Shown: one piece after another, positions 42,211 to 51,219 of the stretch
How the letters are laid out: each line of letters opens with the position of its first letter
Position numbering within the stretch: the first letter of the stretch is position 1
Origin: JBNNGK01 sp050268245
GTDB taxonomy: Bacteria > Pseudomonadota > Gammaproteobacteria > Enterobacterales > Enterobacteriaceae
Direction: 5' to 3'
Assembly (NCBI RefSeq): GCF_050268245.1
Contig: NZ_JBNNGK010000004.1
Location: 286,785 to 350,784, forward strand
DNA length: 64,000 nucleotides
Notes under the pieces: model-generated
Database searches by the model: none
Told to the model about the DNA's origin: nothing
The model's input: only the letters and a program-made list of their open reading frames with translations
Translations under genes and position numbers: made by a program

Positions 42211-42972
42211 ATGTCTCAGTCTGATGTTTTCCATCTTGGTCTCACCAAAAATGATTTACAAGGGGCTCAACTGGCGATTGTTCCTGGCGATCCGCAGCGC
42301 GTAGAGAAAATTGCTAAATTGATGGAAAACCCGGTACACCTGGCGTCGCATCGTGAATTCACGACTTGGCGCGCAGAGCTGGAGGGCAAAGCAGTGATCG
42401 TTTGCTCGACCGGCATTGGCGGCCCCTCAACGTCGATCGCCGTGGAGGAATTGGCCCAACTGGGTATTCGTACTTTCCTGCGTATTGGCACCACCGGTGC
42501 AATCCAACCCAATATCAACGTCGGTGACGTATTGGTCACGACGGCGGCGGTGCGTCTTGATGGCGCAAGCCTGCACTTCGCGCCGATGGAGTTCCCAGCA
42601 GTGGCAGATTTTGCCTGTACCACAGCGCTGGTCGACGCGGCTAAAGCGAGCGGTGCGACGACACACATTGGTGTGACGGCTTCCTCTGACACCTTCTATC
42701 CGGGCCAAGAGCGTTACGATACCTACTCTGGTCGCGTGGTAAACCGCTTCAAAGGTTCTATGGAAGAGTGGCAATCGATGGGGGTGATGAACTATGAAAT
42801 GGAGTCGGCAACGTTGTTGACCATGTGTGCCAGCCAAGGGCTACGCGCTGGCATGGTTGCAGGCGTTATCGTCAACCGTACTCAACAGGAAATCCCTAAC
42901 GCAGAAACCATGAAGAAAACCGAAAGCAATGCGGTACAGATTGTGGTGGAGGCGGCGCGTCGTCTGCTGTAA
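42211..42972 (+). CDS. udp: Udp, uridine phosphorylase
   Basis: Cleaves uridine with phosphate to uracil and ribose-1-phosphate in pyrimidine salvage. The 253-aa protein (same length as E. coli) has the NP-I signature regions IVPGDPQRVEKIA, STGIGGPSTSIAVEEL and MESATLLTM. Start at ATG 42211 after GAGGAG; an in-frame extension upstream is not homologous. CRP sites upstream and a terminator at 42983 bound the gene. Confidence 0.97.
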   Translation: MSQSDVFHLGLTKNDLQGAQLAIVPGDPQRVEKIAKLMENPVHLASHREFTTWRAELEGKAVIVCSTGIGGPSTSIAVEELAQLGIRTFLRIGTTGAIQPNINVGDVLVTTAAVRLDGASLHFAPMEFPAVADFACTTALVDAAKASGATTHIGVTASSDTFYPGQERYDTYSGRVVNRFKGSMEEWQSMGVMNYEMESATLLTMCASQGLRAGMVAGVIVNRTQQEIPNAETMKKTESNAVQIVVEAARRLL

Positions 42973-42982
42973 CCCTTGCGGT

Positions 42983-43007
42983 AACGGGCTGTTACGCAGC
43001 CCGTTTC
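42983..43007 (+). terminator. Intrinsic terminator of udp
   Basis: AACGGGCTG, loop TTACG, CAGCCCGTT followed by TCTCC. Nine-base stem, short T-run, 10 bases after the udp stop. Confidence 0.75.
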
Positions 43008-43127
43008 TCCATTCAGCCGTAATCTGTTACGGTTATAGCCATCCCATCGGTGCCCGCCTGTTGTTCTGATTACCATACTCTGTGGCTCCCGCTGGTGCTT
43101 TCACCGACAATAATCAAGAGGATGTCT

Positions 43128-43910
43128 ATGTCTGCGCAGATCTTACTTCACCCTTCACTTGCGCCATTGGATGGCGGTATCAATTTTCGCGATCTTGGTG
43201 GTAACAGCGTCGCCGGTGGCCAACGCATCAAACGTGGCCTGCTGTTCCGTTCCGGTTCGCTTGAACGTCTGACAGAAAACGATTGTGCTTTTCTTGCCGA
43301 GGTGCCCGTTCGTTCGGTACTCGATTACCGAGATACCGATGAAGTGCAAGCCAAGCCTGACGTGTTGTGGCAGGGGGCTAATTATCATCATTTCCCGGCC
43401 AATCCGTTGAGCAACGAGGTTAATGCAAACCTGGAAAAGTTGACCAGCGAGACGTTGGCAGGCTTTGACGCACGAGCATTTATGTTGGAATTGTATCGGC
43501 GTTTGCCGTTTGGCAACGCGGCCTATCAGCAATTGGTGAGTCTGCTGACTCAGCCAGCGGAGGGTGCGATCGTGCAGCACTGCGCGGTAGGTAAAGACCG
43601 TACCGGCATCGGTTCTGCGTTGGTGCTGTTTGCGTTGGGTGCGGACGAAGCTACGGTGGTGGAGGATTATCTGCTAACGGAAACCACGTTGGCGCCATTC
43701 CGCGAACGCATGCTTGATCAACTGTCGGTACGTTTGAATACCGCCGCGTTGACGCAATTTGCCTATGTACTGAGCGCACGCGAAGAATTCTTAATGACTG
43801 CGTTCGGCTGTATTCGTGAACAATATGGCTCATTCGAGCGTTGGCTGCACGCAGAGTATGGGCTGGATGCGCGCCAGCGCGAGGCCCTACGCGCGTATTA
43901 TGTCGAGTAG
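43128..43910 (+). CDS. Tyrosine/dual-specificity protein phosphatase family protein
   Basis: A 260-aa cytosolic protein with the PTP P-loop HCAVGKDRTG (catalytic Cys, then the GKDRT variant common in bacterial Ser/Tyr phosphatase-like enzymes). Family features include NFRDLGG, LFRSGSLERL and VLDYRDTDEV near the N-terminus. Substrate unknown; lipid or phosphotyrosine dephosphorylation are both possible. ATG 43128 has AAGAGG six bases before it. Present between udp and rmuC together with a DedA gene, unlike E. coli. Confidence 0.85.
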   Translation: MSAQILLHPSLAPLDGGINFRDLGGNSVAGGQRIKRGLLFRSGSLERLTENDCAFLAEVPVRSVLDYRDTDEVQAKPDVLWQGANYHHFPANPLSNEVNANLEKLTSETLAGFDARAFMLELYRRLPFGNAAYQQLVSLLTQPAEGAIVQHCAVGKDRTGIGSALVLFALGADEATVVEDYLLTETTLAPFRERMLDQLSVRLNTAALTQFAYVLSAREEFLMTAFGCIREQYGSFERWLHAEYGLDARQREALRAYYVE

Positions 43911-43971
43911 GGACAATTAGGCCTCTTTCCTCTTATAATTTTATGCTGCGGCGTTGTTAGCTGTGGGCAAG

Positions 43972-44012
43972 AGCCCCCGAGGTTTACTTGAATTAGCGAC
44001 TGGGGGCTTTTT
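43972..44012 (+). terminator. Terminator-like inverted repeat after the phosphatase gene
   Basis: Arms AGCCCCC and GGGGGCT enclose 23 bases and are followed by TTTTT. Placed 62 bases after the stop codon. The large loop makes it an atypical terminator; the core faintly resembles ERIC elements, but flanks do not. Confidence 0.5.
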
Positions 44013-44142
44013 GATCGGCGATGCGCAGCGCCATCCACGTTAGGTCTTCCAACAAGAAACGACGACGTTTAGCTGGCGTTTAACCAACGTCAGTGGGCAT
44101 TGCGTATCCTTGAGAAAGGACACCAGCAGTAAGGAGCTATAT

Positions 44143-44673
44143 TTGAGCCTGAATGACGTTATCCATTGGATCAGCGATATGGTGCGACAGCACGAAGGCT
44201 GGGCCATCCCCATTATTTTCTTTTTAGCTTTTGGTGAATCACTGGCATTTCTTTCACTGTTGCTACCGGCAACGGTGATCCTGTTGGCGCTTGGCGCGCT
44301 TATTGGCGAGAGTGGCATCGCCTTCTGGCCTATTTGGGCCGCCGCCGCTGCCGGTGCGTTTTTCGGTGATTGGCTCTCTTACTGGATTGGTTATCACTAT
44401 CAAGACCGCGTTGCGCACATGTGGCCGTTATCGCGTAACCCTCAGGTACTGATACGCGGCCATGCGTTTTTTGAACGCTGGGGAGTACTGGGCATTTTTT
44501 TCGGCCGGTTCTTTGGCCCACTGCGCGCCGTGGTGCCGTTGGTTGGGGGGATTTGTGCCATGCCACAGCGTTATTTCCAGTTGGCCAATTTTACCTCGGC
44601 AATGATTTGGGCGTTCGGTATTCTCGCGCCCGGCGCATTTGGTATCAAGTGGTTAACTCAGTGGTTTGGCTAG
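44143..44673 (+). CDS. DedA-family inner-membrane protein
   Basis: A 176-aa polytopic protein of the DedA/VTT superfamily, with the signature FGESLAFLSLLLPATV near the N-terminus (re-entrant loop) and GRFFGPLRAVVPLVGG (second loop with the conserved Arg and Pro). The family includes undecaprenyl-phosphate and lipid flippases and supports envelope energetics; the specific role here is unknown. I chose a TTG start at 44143, as AAGGAG lies 6 bases upstream; an ATG 11 codons earlier has no such site. Confidence 0.82.
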   Translation: MSLNDVIHWISDMVRQHEGWAIPIIFFLAFGESLAFLSLLLPATVILLALGALIGESGIAFWPIWAAAAAGAFFGDWLSYWIGYHYQDRVAHMWPLSRNPQVLIRGHAFFERWGVLGIFFGRFFGPLRAVVPLVGGICAMPQRYFQLANFTSAMIWAFGILAPGAFGIKWLTQWFG

Positions 44674-44812
44674 CGTGAGTCTACTTTGCGTAGCATTTCG
44701 CACTATTGCCTACCACGCTAAAATCACGCTGGACATCCATACAGTCTCACCTTAACGTGACCTACAGCGAGCGTATTACACGCTGGGAAACGATTGAGTA
44801 ACGGGAGGCAGG

Positions 44813-46363
44813 GTGGATACCAGTTTAGTTTACGGCCTAGGTGGCGTGGTTGCGGGGATGCTGCTGGGGTGGTTGATCGCTAACCTGCGCGTTCAACAGC
44901 GCCATGCCGAGCATGAGACTGAGCTGCGGTTACTCGAGCAGTCACTGCAACAGGCGCAGCAGGACGTTGCGGCTCGTCAGGACGTGTTGCAGCGGCAGGA
45001 ACAACAACTGCGGCAAAACGATATTGAGCTGCGCAATCTCCATGCCCAGTTGGCGGCAGCACAAGAAAAACTCCAGCAACTTGATCACTGGCGCCACGAA
45101 TGTGGTTTGTTGAATCAGGAATTGCGCGCTCAGCGTGAAGTGAACGGTGTGCAAGAAGCAGAGCTGCGGGAAGTCACTATCCGTTTGGAAGAAACGCGGA
45201 TGGCGGCGGAAGAAAAGCAGCGTCTGTTAATCAACAGCGAACAACGATTAACCACTCAGTTTGAAAATTTGGCGAACCGGATTTTTGAACACAGCGGTAG
45301 GAAGGTCGAAGAGCAAAATAAACAGAGCCTCGACCGGTTGTTATTACCGCTGCGTGAACAACTCGATGGCTTTCGTCGACAGGTGCAAGATAGTTTTGGT
45401 CAAGAGGCACGAGAACGCCATACATTGACGCACGAAATCCGTAATCTACAACAATTGAATGCCCAAATGGCGCGCGAGGCGATTAACCTTACCAAAGCGT
45501 TAAAAGGCGATAATAAAACCCAAGGAAACTGGGGTGAAGTGGTACTGAGCCGGGTGCTTGAAGCATCTGGCCTGCGGGAAGGCTACGAGTATGAAACGCA
45601 GGTCAGTGTGCGCTTGGAAAACCAGAGCCGCATGCAGCCGGATGTGATTGTACGGTTGCCGCAGGGCAAAGACGTGGTGATCGATGCCAAAATGTCGCTG
45701 GTGGCCTACGAGCGCTACTTCAATAGTGAGGATGATGTTGAACGTGAGGCTGCGCTGAATGAGCATATCGCCTCACTGCGTGGCCACATTCGCTTGTTAG
45801 GCCGTAAAGATTATCAACAGTTGCCGGGGTTACGTTCGCTCGATTACGTGCTGATGTTTATTCCGGTTGAACCGGCCTTCTTACTGGCTATCGATCGTGA
45901 ACCTGAATTGATCGGCGAAGCGCTAAAGCACAATATCATGCTGGTCAGCCCGACCACGCTACTGGTGGCGCTGCGTACCATCACCAATTTATGGCGTTAT
46001 GAACACCAAAGTCAGAATGCTCAACGTATTGCCGAGCGAGCGGCGCGGCTGTATGACAAAATGCGATTGTTTGTGGATGATATGTCGGCATTAGGACAAA
46101 GCTTGGATAAAGCGCAGGGCAGTTATCGACAGGCAATGAATAAACTGAGCGAAGGGCGTGGTAATCTGATTGGCCAAACCGAAGGTTTTCGGGCGTTGGG
46201 GGTCGAGGTGAAACGGCCGATTAACCCGCTACTGGCTCAGCAGGCCAGTGCGCAAGATCAAGAGGATTCACCCGCGGCTGAGGATGAAGACGTTAACGAG
46301 CAATCCGAGGGAAATAATAACGGCGACCATGCTCAAGAACCACACCACGCTTCCCAGGGGTAA
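44813..46363 (+). CDS. rmuC: RmuC, DNA recombination protein (predicted nuclease)
   Basis: RmuC limits inversions at short repeats in E. coli. The 516-aa protein (E. coli 475) has one N-terminal membrane helix (GGVVAGMLLGWLIA), a long coiled coil rich in Gln, Glu and Leu (about residues 25-170), then the conserved nuclease-like domain with LKGDNKTQGNWGEVVL and QPDVIVRLPQGKDVVIDAK, the latter a PD-(D/E)xK-like site. The C-terminal tail is acidic. Starts with GTG after GGGAGG. Confidence 0.95.
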   Translation: MDTSLVYGLGGVVAGMLLGWLIANLRVQQRHAEHETELRLLEQSLQQAQQDVAARQDVLQRQEQQLRQNDIELRNLHAQLAAAQEKLQQLDHWRHECGLLNQELRAQREVNGVQEAELREVTIRLEETRMAAEEKQRLLINSEQRLTTQFENLANRIFEHSGRKVEEQNKQSLDRLLLPLREQLDGFRRQVQDSFGQEARERHTLTHEIRNLQQLNAQMAREAINLTKALKGDNKTQGNWGEVVLSRVLEASGLREGYEYETQVSVRLENQSRMQPDVIVRLPQGKDVVIDAKMSLVAYERYFNSEDDVEREAALNEHIASLRGHIRLLGRKDYQQLPGLRSLDYVLMFIPVEPAFLLAIDREPELIGEALKHNIMLVSPTTLLVALRTITNLWRYEHQSQNAQRIAERAARLYDKMRLFVDDMSALGQSLDKAQGSYRQAMNKLSEGRGNLIGQTEGFRALGVEVKRPINPLLAQQASAQDQEDSPAAEDEDVNEQSEGNNNGDHAQEPHHASQG

Positions 46364-46441
46364 CCGCGCTGTGATGTGGGGTATTTCGTGGGGTTCTGGT
46401 ACACTCCACAACTCAAAATTGACTGAATAGCAGGCAGGACA

Positions 46442-47197
46442 ATGGCAGATCAATCGCAGGAAACCACCGATTTCGGTTTTCGCACCGTAGCACGTGAAGA
46501 AAAACAGGCTATGGTGGCTGACGTTTTTCATTCGGTAGCGGCGAAGTATGACGTGATGAACGACTTGATGTCGTTCGGTATTCATCGTGTCTGGAAGCGT
46601 TTTACCATTGACTGTAGCGGTGTGCGCCGTGGTCAGCGGGTACTGGATCTGGCGGGTGGTACCGGCGATCTGGCGGCCAAGTTCTCCCGAATGGTGGGTG
46701 AGCAAGGACAGGTGGTGCTGGCAGACATCAATGAGTCGATGTTGAAAATGGGTCGTGAAAAGCTGCGCGACCGCGGCATTGTCGGCAACATCAACTACGT
46801 GCAAGCCAACGCCGAAGCGCTGCCATTCCCAGATAACTACTTCGACTGCATTACCATTTCGTTCGGGTTGCGCAACGTGACCGACAAAGATAAGGCGCTG
46901 CGTTCGATGTTCCGCGTGTTGAAGCCGGGCGGTCGTTTATTGGTGCTGGAGTTCTCCAAACCGTTGTTAGCACCACTGAGCAAAGCTTATGACGCTTATT
47001 CTTTCCACGTCTTGCCAAAAATCGGTGAGTTAGTGGTGAAAGATCCAGACAGCTATCGTTATCTGGCCGAGTCGATTCGTATGCATCCCGATCAGGAAAC
47101 GTTGAAAGGCATGATGCAAGACGCAGGTTTTGACAATGTCAGCTATTTCAATCTGACCGGCGGTATTGTTGCTTTGCACCGTGGTTTCAAGTTCTGA
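46442..47197 (+). CDS. ubiE: UbiE, ubiquinone/menaquinone C-methyltransferase
   Basis: Methylates 2-polyprenyl-6-methoxybenzoquinol and demethylmenaquinol with S-adenosylmethionine. The 251-aa protein (E. coli 251) has Rossmann SAM motif LDLAGGTGDLA, the LKPGGRLLVLEFSKP motif and FGLRNVTD. First of the ubiE-ubiJ-ubiB operon. No extra features. Confidence 0.97.
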   Translation: MADQSQETTDFGFRTVAREEKQAMVADVFHSVAAKYDVMNDLMSFGIHRVWKRFTIDCSGVRRGQRVLDLAGGTGDLAAKFSRMVGEQGQVVLADINESMLKMGREKLRDRGIVGNINYVQANAEALPFPDNYFDCITISFGLRNVTDKDKALRSMFRVLKPGGRLLVLEFSKPLLAPLSKAYDAYSFHVLPKIGELVVKDPDSYRYLAESIRMHPDQETLKGMMQDAGFDNVSYFNLTGGIVALHRGFKF

Positions 47198-47210
47198 TAT
47201 GGACATGCCA

Positions 47211-47819
47211 ATGCTGTTTACCCCGTTGCTAACCGGTGTGCTGGAAACCTCACTTAATAGCTTGTTGTTTCGCGATCGCAGTATGAAGGCGGCGCGCCAG
47301 CGTTTAGCAGGCAAAGTGTTACGCATCGAACTGCAAGAGTTTGCCTCTCCGCTGGTGCTGATTTTCAGTGAGCAACGGGTGGATGTGCTTGGACAATCGG
47401 AAGATAGCGCTGACTGTACGGTTCAGACGCGTATTCCCGTGCTGTTAAAATTACGCGATCGCCAGCAATTATCACCATTGATGCGCAACGGCGAGTTGAT
47501 TGTCGATGGCGATATTCAGGTGGTTCAGCAATTGGTGGGGTTACTCGACCTTGCTGAATGGGATCCTGCCGAATGGTTGGCGCCGTATGTCGGTGATATT
47601 GCTGCGCAGGGCATTACCCAGGTGCTGGCTAAAGGTGGCGGCCTGTTGAAAGCGGGGCTACAACGTCAGCAGCAGTATGTGGCAGAAACCCTGACCGAAG
47701 AGTGGCGCGTGGCACCAGGGCCACTGGAAGTCGTGTGGTTCAATGAAGAAGTGGATGCCGTGGCTCGTAGCGTCGACTCCCTGTTAGCCCGTCTGGAAAA
47801 GTTGGAGGGTAATCGATGA
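47211..47819 (+). CDS. ubiJ: UbiJ, ubiquinone biosynthesis accessory factor (SCP2-like)
   Basis: Lipid-binding partner of UbiK in the Ubi metabolon. The 202-aa protein (E. coli 201) has an N-terminal SCP2 domain with LLNSLLFRDRSMKAARQRL-like features and a C-terminal coiled region (EEVDAVARSVDSLLARLEKLE). I chose ATG 47211 to match the family start MLFTPLL, with GGA seven bases upstream; ATGs at 47199 and 47205 are possible. It overlaps ubiB by four bases. In E. coli the 3' half of ubiJ also encodes the sRNA EsrE; whether that exists here is not evident from sequence. Confidence 0.9.
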   Translation: MLFTPLLTGVLETSLNSLLFRDRSMKAARQRLAGKVLRIELQEFASPLVLIFSEQRVDVLGQSEDSADCTVQTRIPVLLKLRDRQQLSPLMRNGELIVDGDIQVVQQLVGLLDLAEWDPAEWLAPYVGDIAAQGITQVLAKGGGLLKAGLQRQQQYVAETLTEEWRVAPGPLEVVWFNEEVDAVARSVDSLLARLEKLEGNR

Positions 47820-49447
47820 CCCCTAGCGAACTACGCCGCCTGTATTTGATCGTTCGCGTTTTTCTCAGCTACGGCTTGGATGAACTGATCCCTAAAATGC
47901 GGCTGACGCTACCGTTACGTTTTGGTCGTCGTTTGCTGTTTTGGATACCGAACCGCCATAAAGATAAACTGCTGGGCGAGCGTCTGCGGCTGGCGTTGCA
48001 AGAACTGGGGCCGGTGTGGATCAAATTTGGTCAGATGATGTCGACGCGCCGCGATCTGTTCCCGCCGAATATCGCCGATCAGCTGACGCTACTGCAAGAC
48101 CGTGTCGCGCCGTTTGATGGCGCGTTGGCGCGTAAGCATATAGAACTGGCGATGGGCGGCCCGCTGGAGCAATGGTTTGATGATTTTGATCAGCAGGCAT
48201 TGGCCTCTGCCTCTATTGCTCAGGTGCATACCGCGCGTCTGAAAAGCAATGGTCAGGAAGTGGTGTTAAAAGTTATCCGCCCGGATATTGGGCCGATTAT
48301 CAAAGCCGACGTGCGTCTGATATACCGTTTAGCGGGCTGGGTTCCGAAATTACTGCCAGACGGGCGGCGTTTGCGTCCGCGCGAAGTGGTGCGAGAGTAT
48401 GAGAAAACGCTGCTGGATGAACTGAACCTGTTGCGTGAAGCGGCGAATGCCATTCAGTTGCGCCGCAACTTTGAAGGCAGCCCAATGCTGTACGTGCCGG
48501 AAGTCTATTCTGACTACTGTCGCGAAAGCGTGCTGGTGATGGAACGCATCTACGGTATTCCGGTTTCCGATATACCGACGCTGGAAAAGCAGGGAACCAA
48601 CATGAAATTGTTGGCGGAGCGTGGCGTACAGGTGTTCTTTACCCAGGTATTTCGTGACAGCTTCTTCCATGCCGATATGCATCCCGGCAATATTTTTGTC
48701 AGCTACGATCACCCGGAAGATCCCTGCTATATCGGCATCGATTGCGGCATTGTCGGGTCTTTGAACAAAGACGATAAGCGCTATCTGGCGGAAAACTTTA
48801 TCGCTTTTTTCAACCGCGACTACCGAAAAGTTGCCGAGCTGCATGTCGATTCAGGTTGGGTACCGCGTGATACCAACGTAGAAGATTTCGAGTTTGCTAT
48901 TCGCACCGTATGTGAGCCTATTTTTGAGAAGCCACTGGCAGAAATATCCTTTGGCAACGTGCTGCTGAACCTGTTTAACACGGCGCGCCGATTCAATATG
49001 GAAGTTCAGCCGCAACTGGTGTTATTACAAAAGACCTTGTTGTATGTTGAAGGCTTGGGCAGGCAGCTCTATCCGCAATTGGATTTGTGGACGACGGCGA
49101 AACCGTTCCTTGAAAGCTGGCTGCACGATCAGGTCGGCATACCCGCAGTGATTCGCGCGCTGAAAGAAAAAGCGCCGTTTTGGGCGGAGAAACTGCCTGA
49201 ATTACCTGAACTATTTTATGATAGTTTGCAGCAACACAAATTACTGCAACAAAGTGTTGATAAGCTGACCCATCAAATGCAAGCACAGCGTGTCCGTCAG
49301 GGCCAATCACGGTATTTATTCGGCGTTGGCGCTACACTGTTAGTAAGTGGTGCGGTGTTGCTGCTGGGCGGAATCGACGTCCTGCCTGCCAGGCTGATGG
49401 CTGGCGGTGTCGTCGCTTGGATCGTCGGCTGGAAGCACGCGAGCTGA
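47816..49447 (+). CDS. ubiB: UbiB, ubiquinone biosynthesis ADCK-type ATPase
   Basis: Membrane-bound kinase-like protein needed for ubiquinone synthesis. The 543-aa protein (E. coli 546) has the atypical-kinase N-lobe KxGQ motif (IKFGQMMSTRRD), A-rich loop ASASIAQVHTA, the VLKVIRPDI lysine region, the catalytic HADMHPGN, and the metal-binding IDCG. Two C-terminal membrane helices. Overlaps ubiJ at ATGA and is followed by tatA after 135 bases. Confidence 0.97.
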   Translation: MTPSELRRLYLIVRVFLSYGLDELIPKMRLTLPLRFGRRLLFWIPNRHKDKLLGERLRLALQELGPVWIKFGQMMSTRRDLFPPNIADQLTLLQDRVAPFDGALARKHIELAMGGPLEQWFDDFDQQALASASIAQVHTARLKSNGQEVVLKVIRPDIGPIIKADVRLIYRLAGWVPKLLPDGRRLRPREVVREYEKTLLDELNLLREAANAIQLRRNFEGSPMLYVPEVYSDYCRESVLVMERIYGIPVSDIPTLEKQGTNMKLLAERGVQVFFTQVFRDSFFHADMHPGNIFVSYDHPEDPCYIGIDCGIVGSLNKDDKRYLAENFIAFFNRDYRKVAELHVDSGWVPRDTNVEDFEFAIRTVCEPIFEKPLAEISFGNVLLNLFNTARRFNMEVQPQLVLLQKTLLYVEGLGRQLYPQLDLWTTAKPFLESWLHDQVGIPAVIRALKEKAPFWAEKLPELPELFYDSLQQHKLLQQSVDKLTHQMQAQRVRQGQSRYLFGVGATLLVSGAVLLLGGIDVLPARLMAGGVVAWIVGWKHAS

Positions 49448-49582
49448 ATGAAATCCTTCTGACTTTGCGTTGTCAGCGTGGCTGTGCAATGAGAAAGACT
49501 GATAGGGACTCGTAACCGGGTTAAATATTGCCGTATAATGCGGCAGATTTGAAATAACCCCTGTAATGTAGAGGTAATTGGA

Positions 49583-49843
49583 ATGGGCGGTATTAGTATT
49601 TGGCAATTGTTGATCATCGCAGTGATCGTGGTGCTGTTGTTTGGTACCAATAAACTCCGTACCTTGGGGTCCGATCTCGGTGCATCAATCAAAGGCTTCA
49701 AAAAAGCGATTGGCGATGAAAACACACCGCCAGCAAACACCACAGAAAAAAACAGCCATGATGCTGACTTTGCGGCAAAGCCTATCACCGATAAGCAGCC
49801 GGAAACGAAAACTGAAGAGTCGAAGAACAAAGAGCAGGTATAA
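49583..49843 (+). CDS. tatA: TatA, twin-arginine translocase subunit
   Basis: Pore-forming Tat subunit of 86 aa. The N-terminal helix IWQLLIIAVIVVLLFG is followed by the amphipathic helix region TNKLRTLGSDLGASIKGFKKA, and a polar acidic tail. The F-G hinge is visible at LLFGTNK. Part of the tatABCD operon, directly before tatB. The start has GAGGTAATTGGA ribosome features. Confidence 0.95.
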   Translation: MGGISIWQLLIIAVIVVLLFGTNKLRTLGSDLGASIKGFKKAIGDENTPPANTTEKNSHDADFAAKPITDKQPETKTEESKNKEQV

Positions 49844-49846
49844 ACC

Positions 49847-50392
49847 GTGTTTGACATTGGGTTTAGTGAACTGCTGCTGGTACTGGTCATTGGTCTGGTC
49901 GTGTTAGGGCCAGAACGCTTACCGGTCGCGGTAAGAACCGTTACGGGCTGGATTCGTGCTCTGCGCTCTCTGGCCGCGTCAGTACAAAACGAGCTTTCTC
50001 AAGAGTTGAAACTGCAGGAATTGCAGGAAAGCTTGAAAAAAGCGGAACAAGCCGGGTTGCAAAATTTGACACCTGAGCTGAAAGCCTCCATGGACGAATT
50101 GAAAGATGCGGCAGAGTCACTTAAGCGTTCGTATACCAGCGATGACGATGACTCAGCCCGTACGATCCATAACCCGACCGTCACCGATCCCGAAGCGGAA
50201 CATGATGGTGTCACGCCAGCAGCGGCCTTGACGCACGCCAGTGCGCCAGAAGCCACGCCGAAGGTTGCAGAATCATTGGCGGCTGAGCCAACGCCAACGG
50301 TTTCTGAGCGAACGTTATCGGAGATTAAGGCGAACCGCGAATCTGTTGTGGATAACATCCCAGCGTCTCACCAACCTAATGGCGATCGTTAA
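49847..50392 (+). CDS. tatB: TatB, twin-arginine translocase subunit
   Basis: Receptor subunit that joins TatC to recognise twin-arginine signal peptides. The 181-aa protein (E. coli 171) has the N-terminal helix GFSELLLVLVIGLVVLGPERLP with conserved Glu8, an amphipathic helix and a long acidic variable tail. It starts with GTG three bases after tatA and lies 3 bases before tatC. The longer tail is typical variation. Confidence 0.95.
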   Translation: MFDIGFSELLLVLVIGLVVLGPERLPVAVRTVTGWIRALRSLAASVQNELSQELKLQELQESLKKAEQAGLQNLTPELKASMDELKDAAESLKRSYTSDDDDSARTIHNPTVTDPEAEHDGVTPAAALTHASAPEATPKVAESLAAEPTPTVSERTLSEIKANRESVVDNIPASHQPNGDR

Positions 50393-50395
50393 AAC

Positions 50396-51166
50396 ATGGC
50401 TGTTGAAGATACCCAACCGCTTATCAGTCATCTGATAGAACTGCGTAAGCGTCTGCTGAACTCGATTATCAGCGTCCTTGTGATTTTTATTGCATTGGTT
50501 TTTTTTGCCAATGATATTTACCAACTGGTTTCTGCTCCGTTAATCAAACAACTGCCGGCTGGGGCCAGCATGATCGCTACTGACGTGGCGTCACCGTTCT
50601 TTACCCCTATCAAGCTGACAATGATTGTTTCGGTGTTTGTTTCCGCGCCGGTGATTCTGTATCAGGTGTGGGCGTTTATTGCCCCAGCATTGTATAAACA
50701 CGAACGACGTTTGATGATGCCGTTGCTTTTTTCCAGCAGCCTACTGTTTTATTTAGGTATGGCGTTTGCTTATTTCATCGTCTTCCCGTTGGCGTTTGGC
50801 TTCTTTGCTAAAACTGCGCCGGTTGGGGTATTAATCGCTACCGATATCAACAACTACCTTGATTTTGTCATGGCGTTGTTTATGGCGTTTGGCGTGGCGT
50901 TTGAAGTCCCGGTTGCTATCATCCTGCTGTGTTGGAGCGGAGTGACCTCACCGGAAGACCTAAAGAAAAAGCGGCCTTACGTGCTGGTTGGGGCATTTGT
51001 TGTCGGTATGATGCTGACGCCGCCGGATGTGTTCTCGCAAACGCTGTTGGCGATCCCAATGTATCTGCTGTTCGAGGTCGGGGTGTTTTGTGCCCGATTC
51101 TATGTAGGCAAACGCCGACCACAGCCGGAAGAAGAGGACGAGGGTGACGAACACCCGGTACCTTAA
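50396..51166 (+). CDS. tatC: TatC, twin-arginine translocase subunit
   Basis: Six-helix membrane protein (256 aa; E. coli 258) that binds twin-arginine signals. Conserved N-terminal HLIELRKRLLNS and the periplasmic Pro-rich loop with the FxxFxxP-type residues are present. An intrinsic terminator follows at 51184, just before tatD. Confidence 0.96.
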   Translation: MAVEDTQPLISHLIELRKRLLNSIISVLVIFIALVFFANDIYQLVSAPLIKQLPAGASMIATDVASPFFTPIKLTMIVSVFVSAPVILYQVWAFIAPALYKHERRLMMPLLFSSSLLFYLGMAFAYFIVFPLAFGFFAKTAPVGVLIATDINNYLDFVMALFMAFGVAFEVPVAIILLCWSGVTSPEDLKKKRPYVLVGAFVVGMMLTPPDVFSQTLLAIPMYLLFEVGVFCARFYVGKRRPQPEEEDEGDEHPVP

Positions 51167-51183
51167 CATTATTGCTTTTTGAG

Positions 51184-51205
51184 CCGCCCTGATTGGGCGG
51201 TTTTT
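51184..51205 (+). terminator. Intrinsic terminator between tatC and tatD
   Basis: CCGCCC, loop TGATT, GGGCGG, then TTTTT. It precedes the tatD ATG by 15 bases, so tatD is read through partially or has its own promoter overlapping tatC. Confidence 0.85.
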
Positions 51206-51219
51206 GCTTTGGAAAAACC

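Noticed and set aside
43972..44012. ERIC-like repeat core (CCCCC...TTTACTT...GACTGGGGG)
   Set aside because: Only the central 30 bases are similar and the flanking ERIC sequence is missing; an atypical terminator explains the arms and T-run better.
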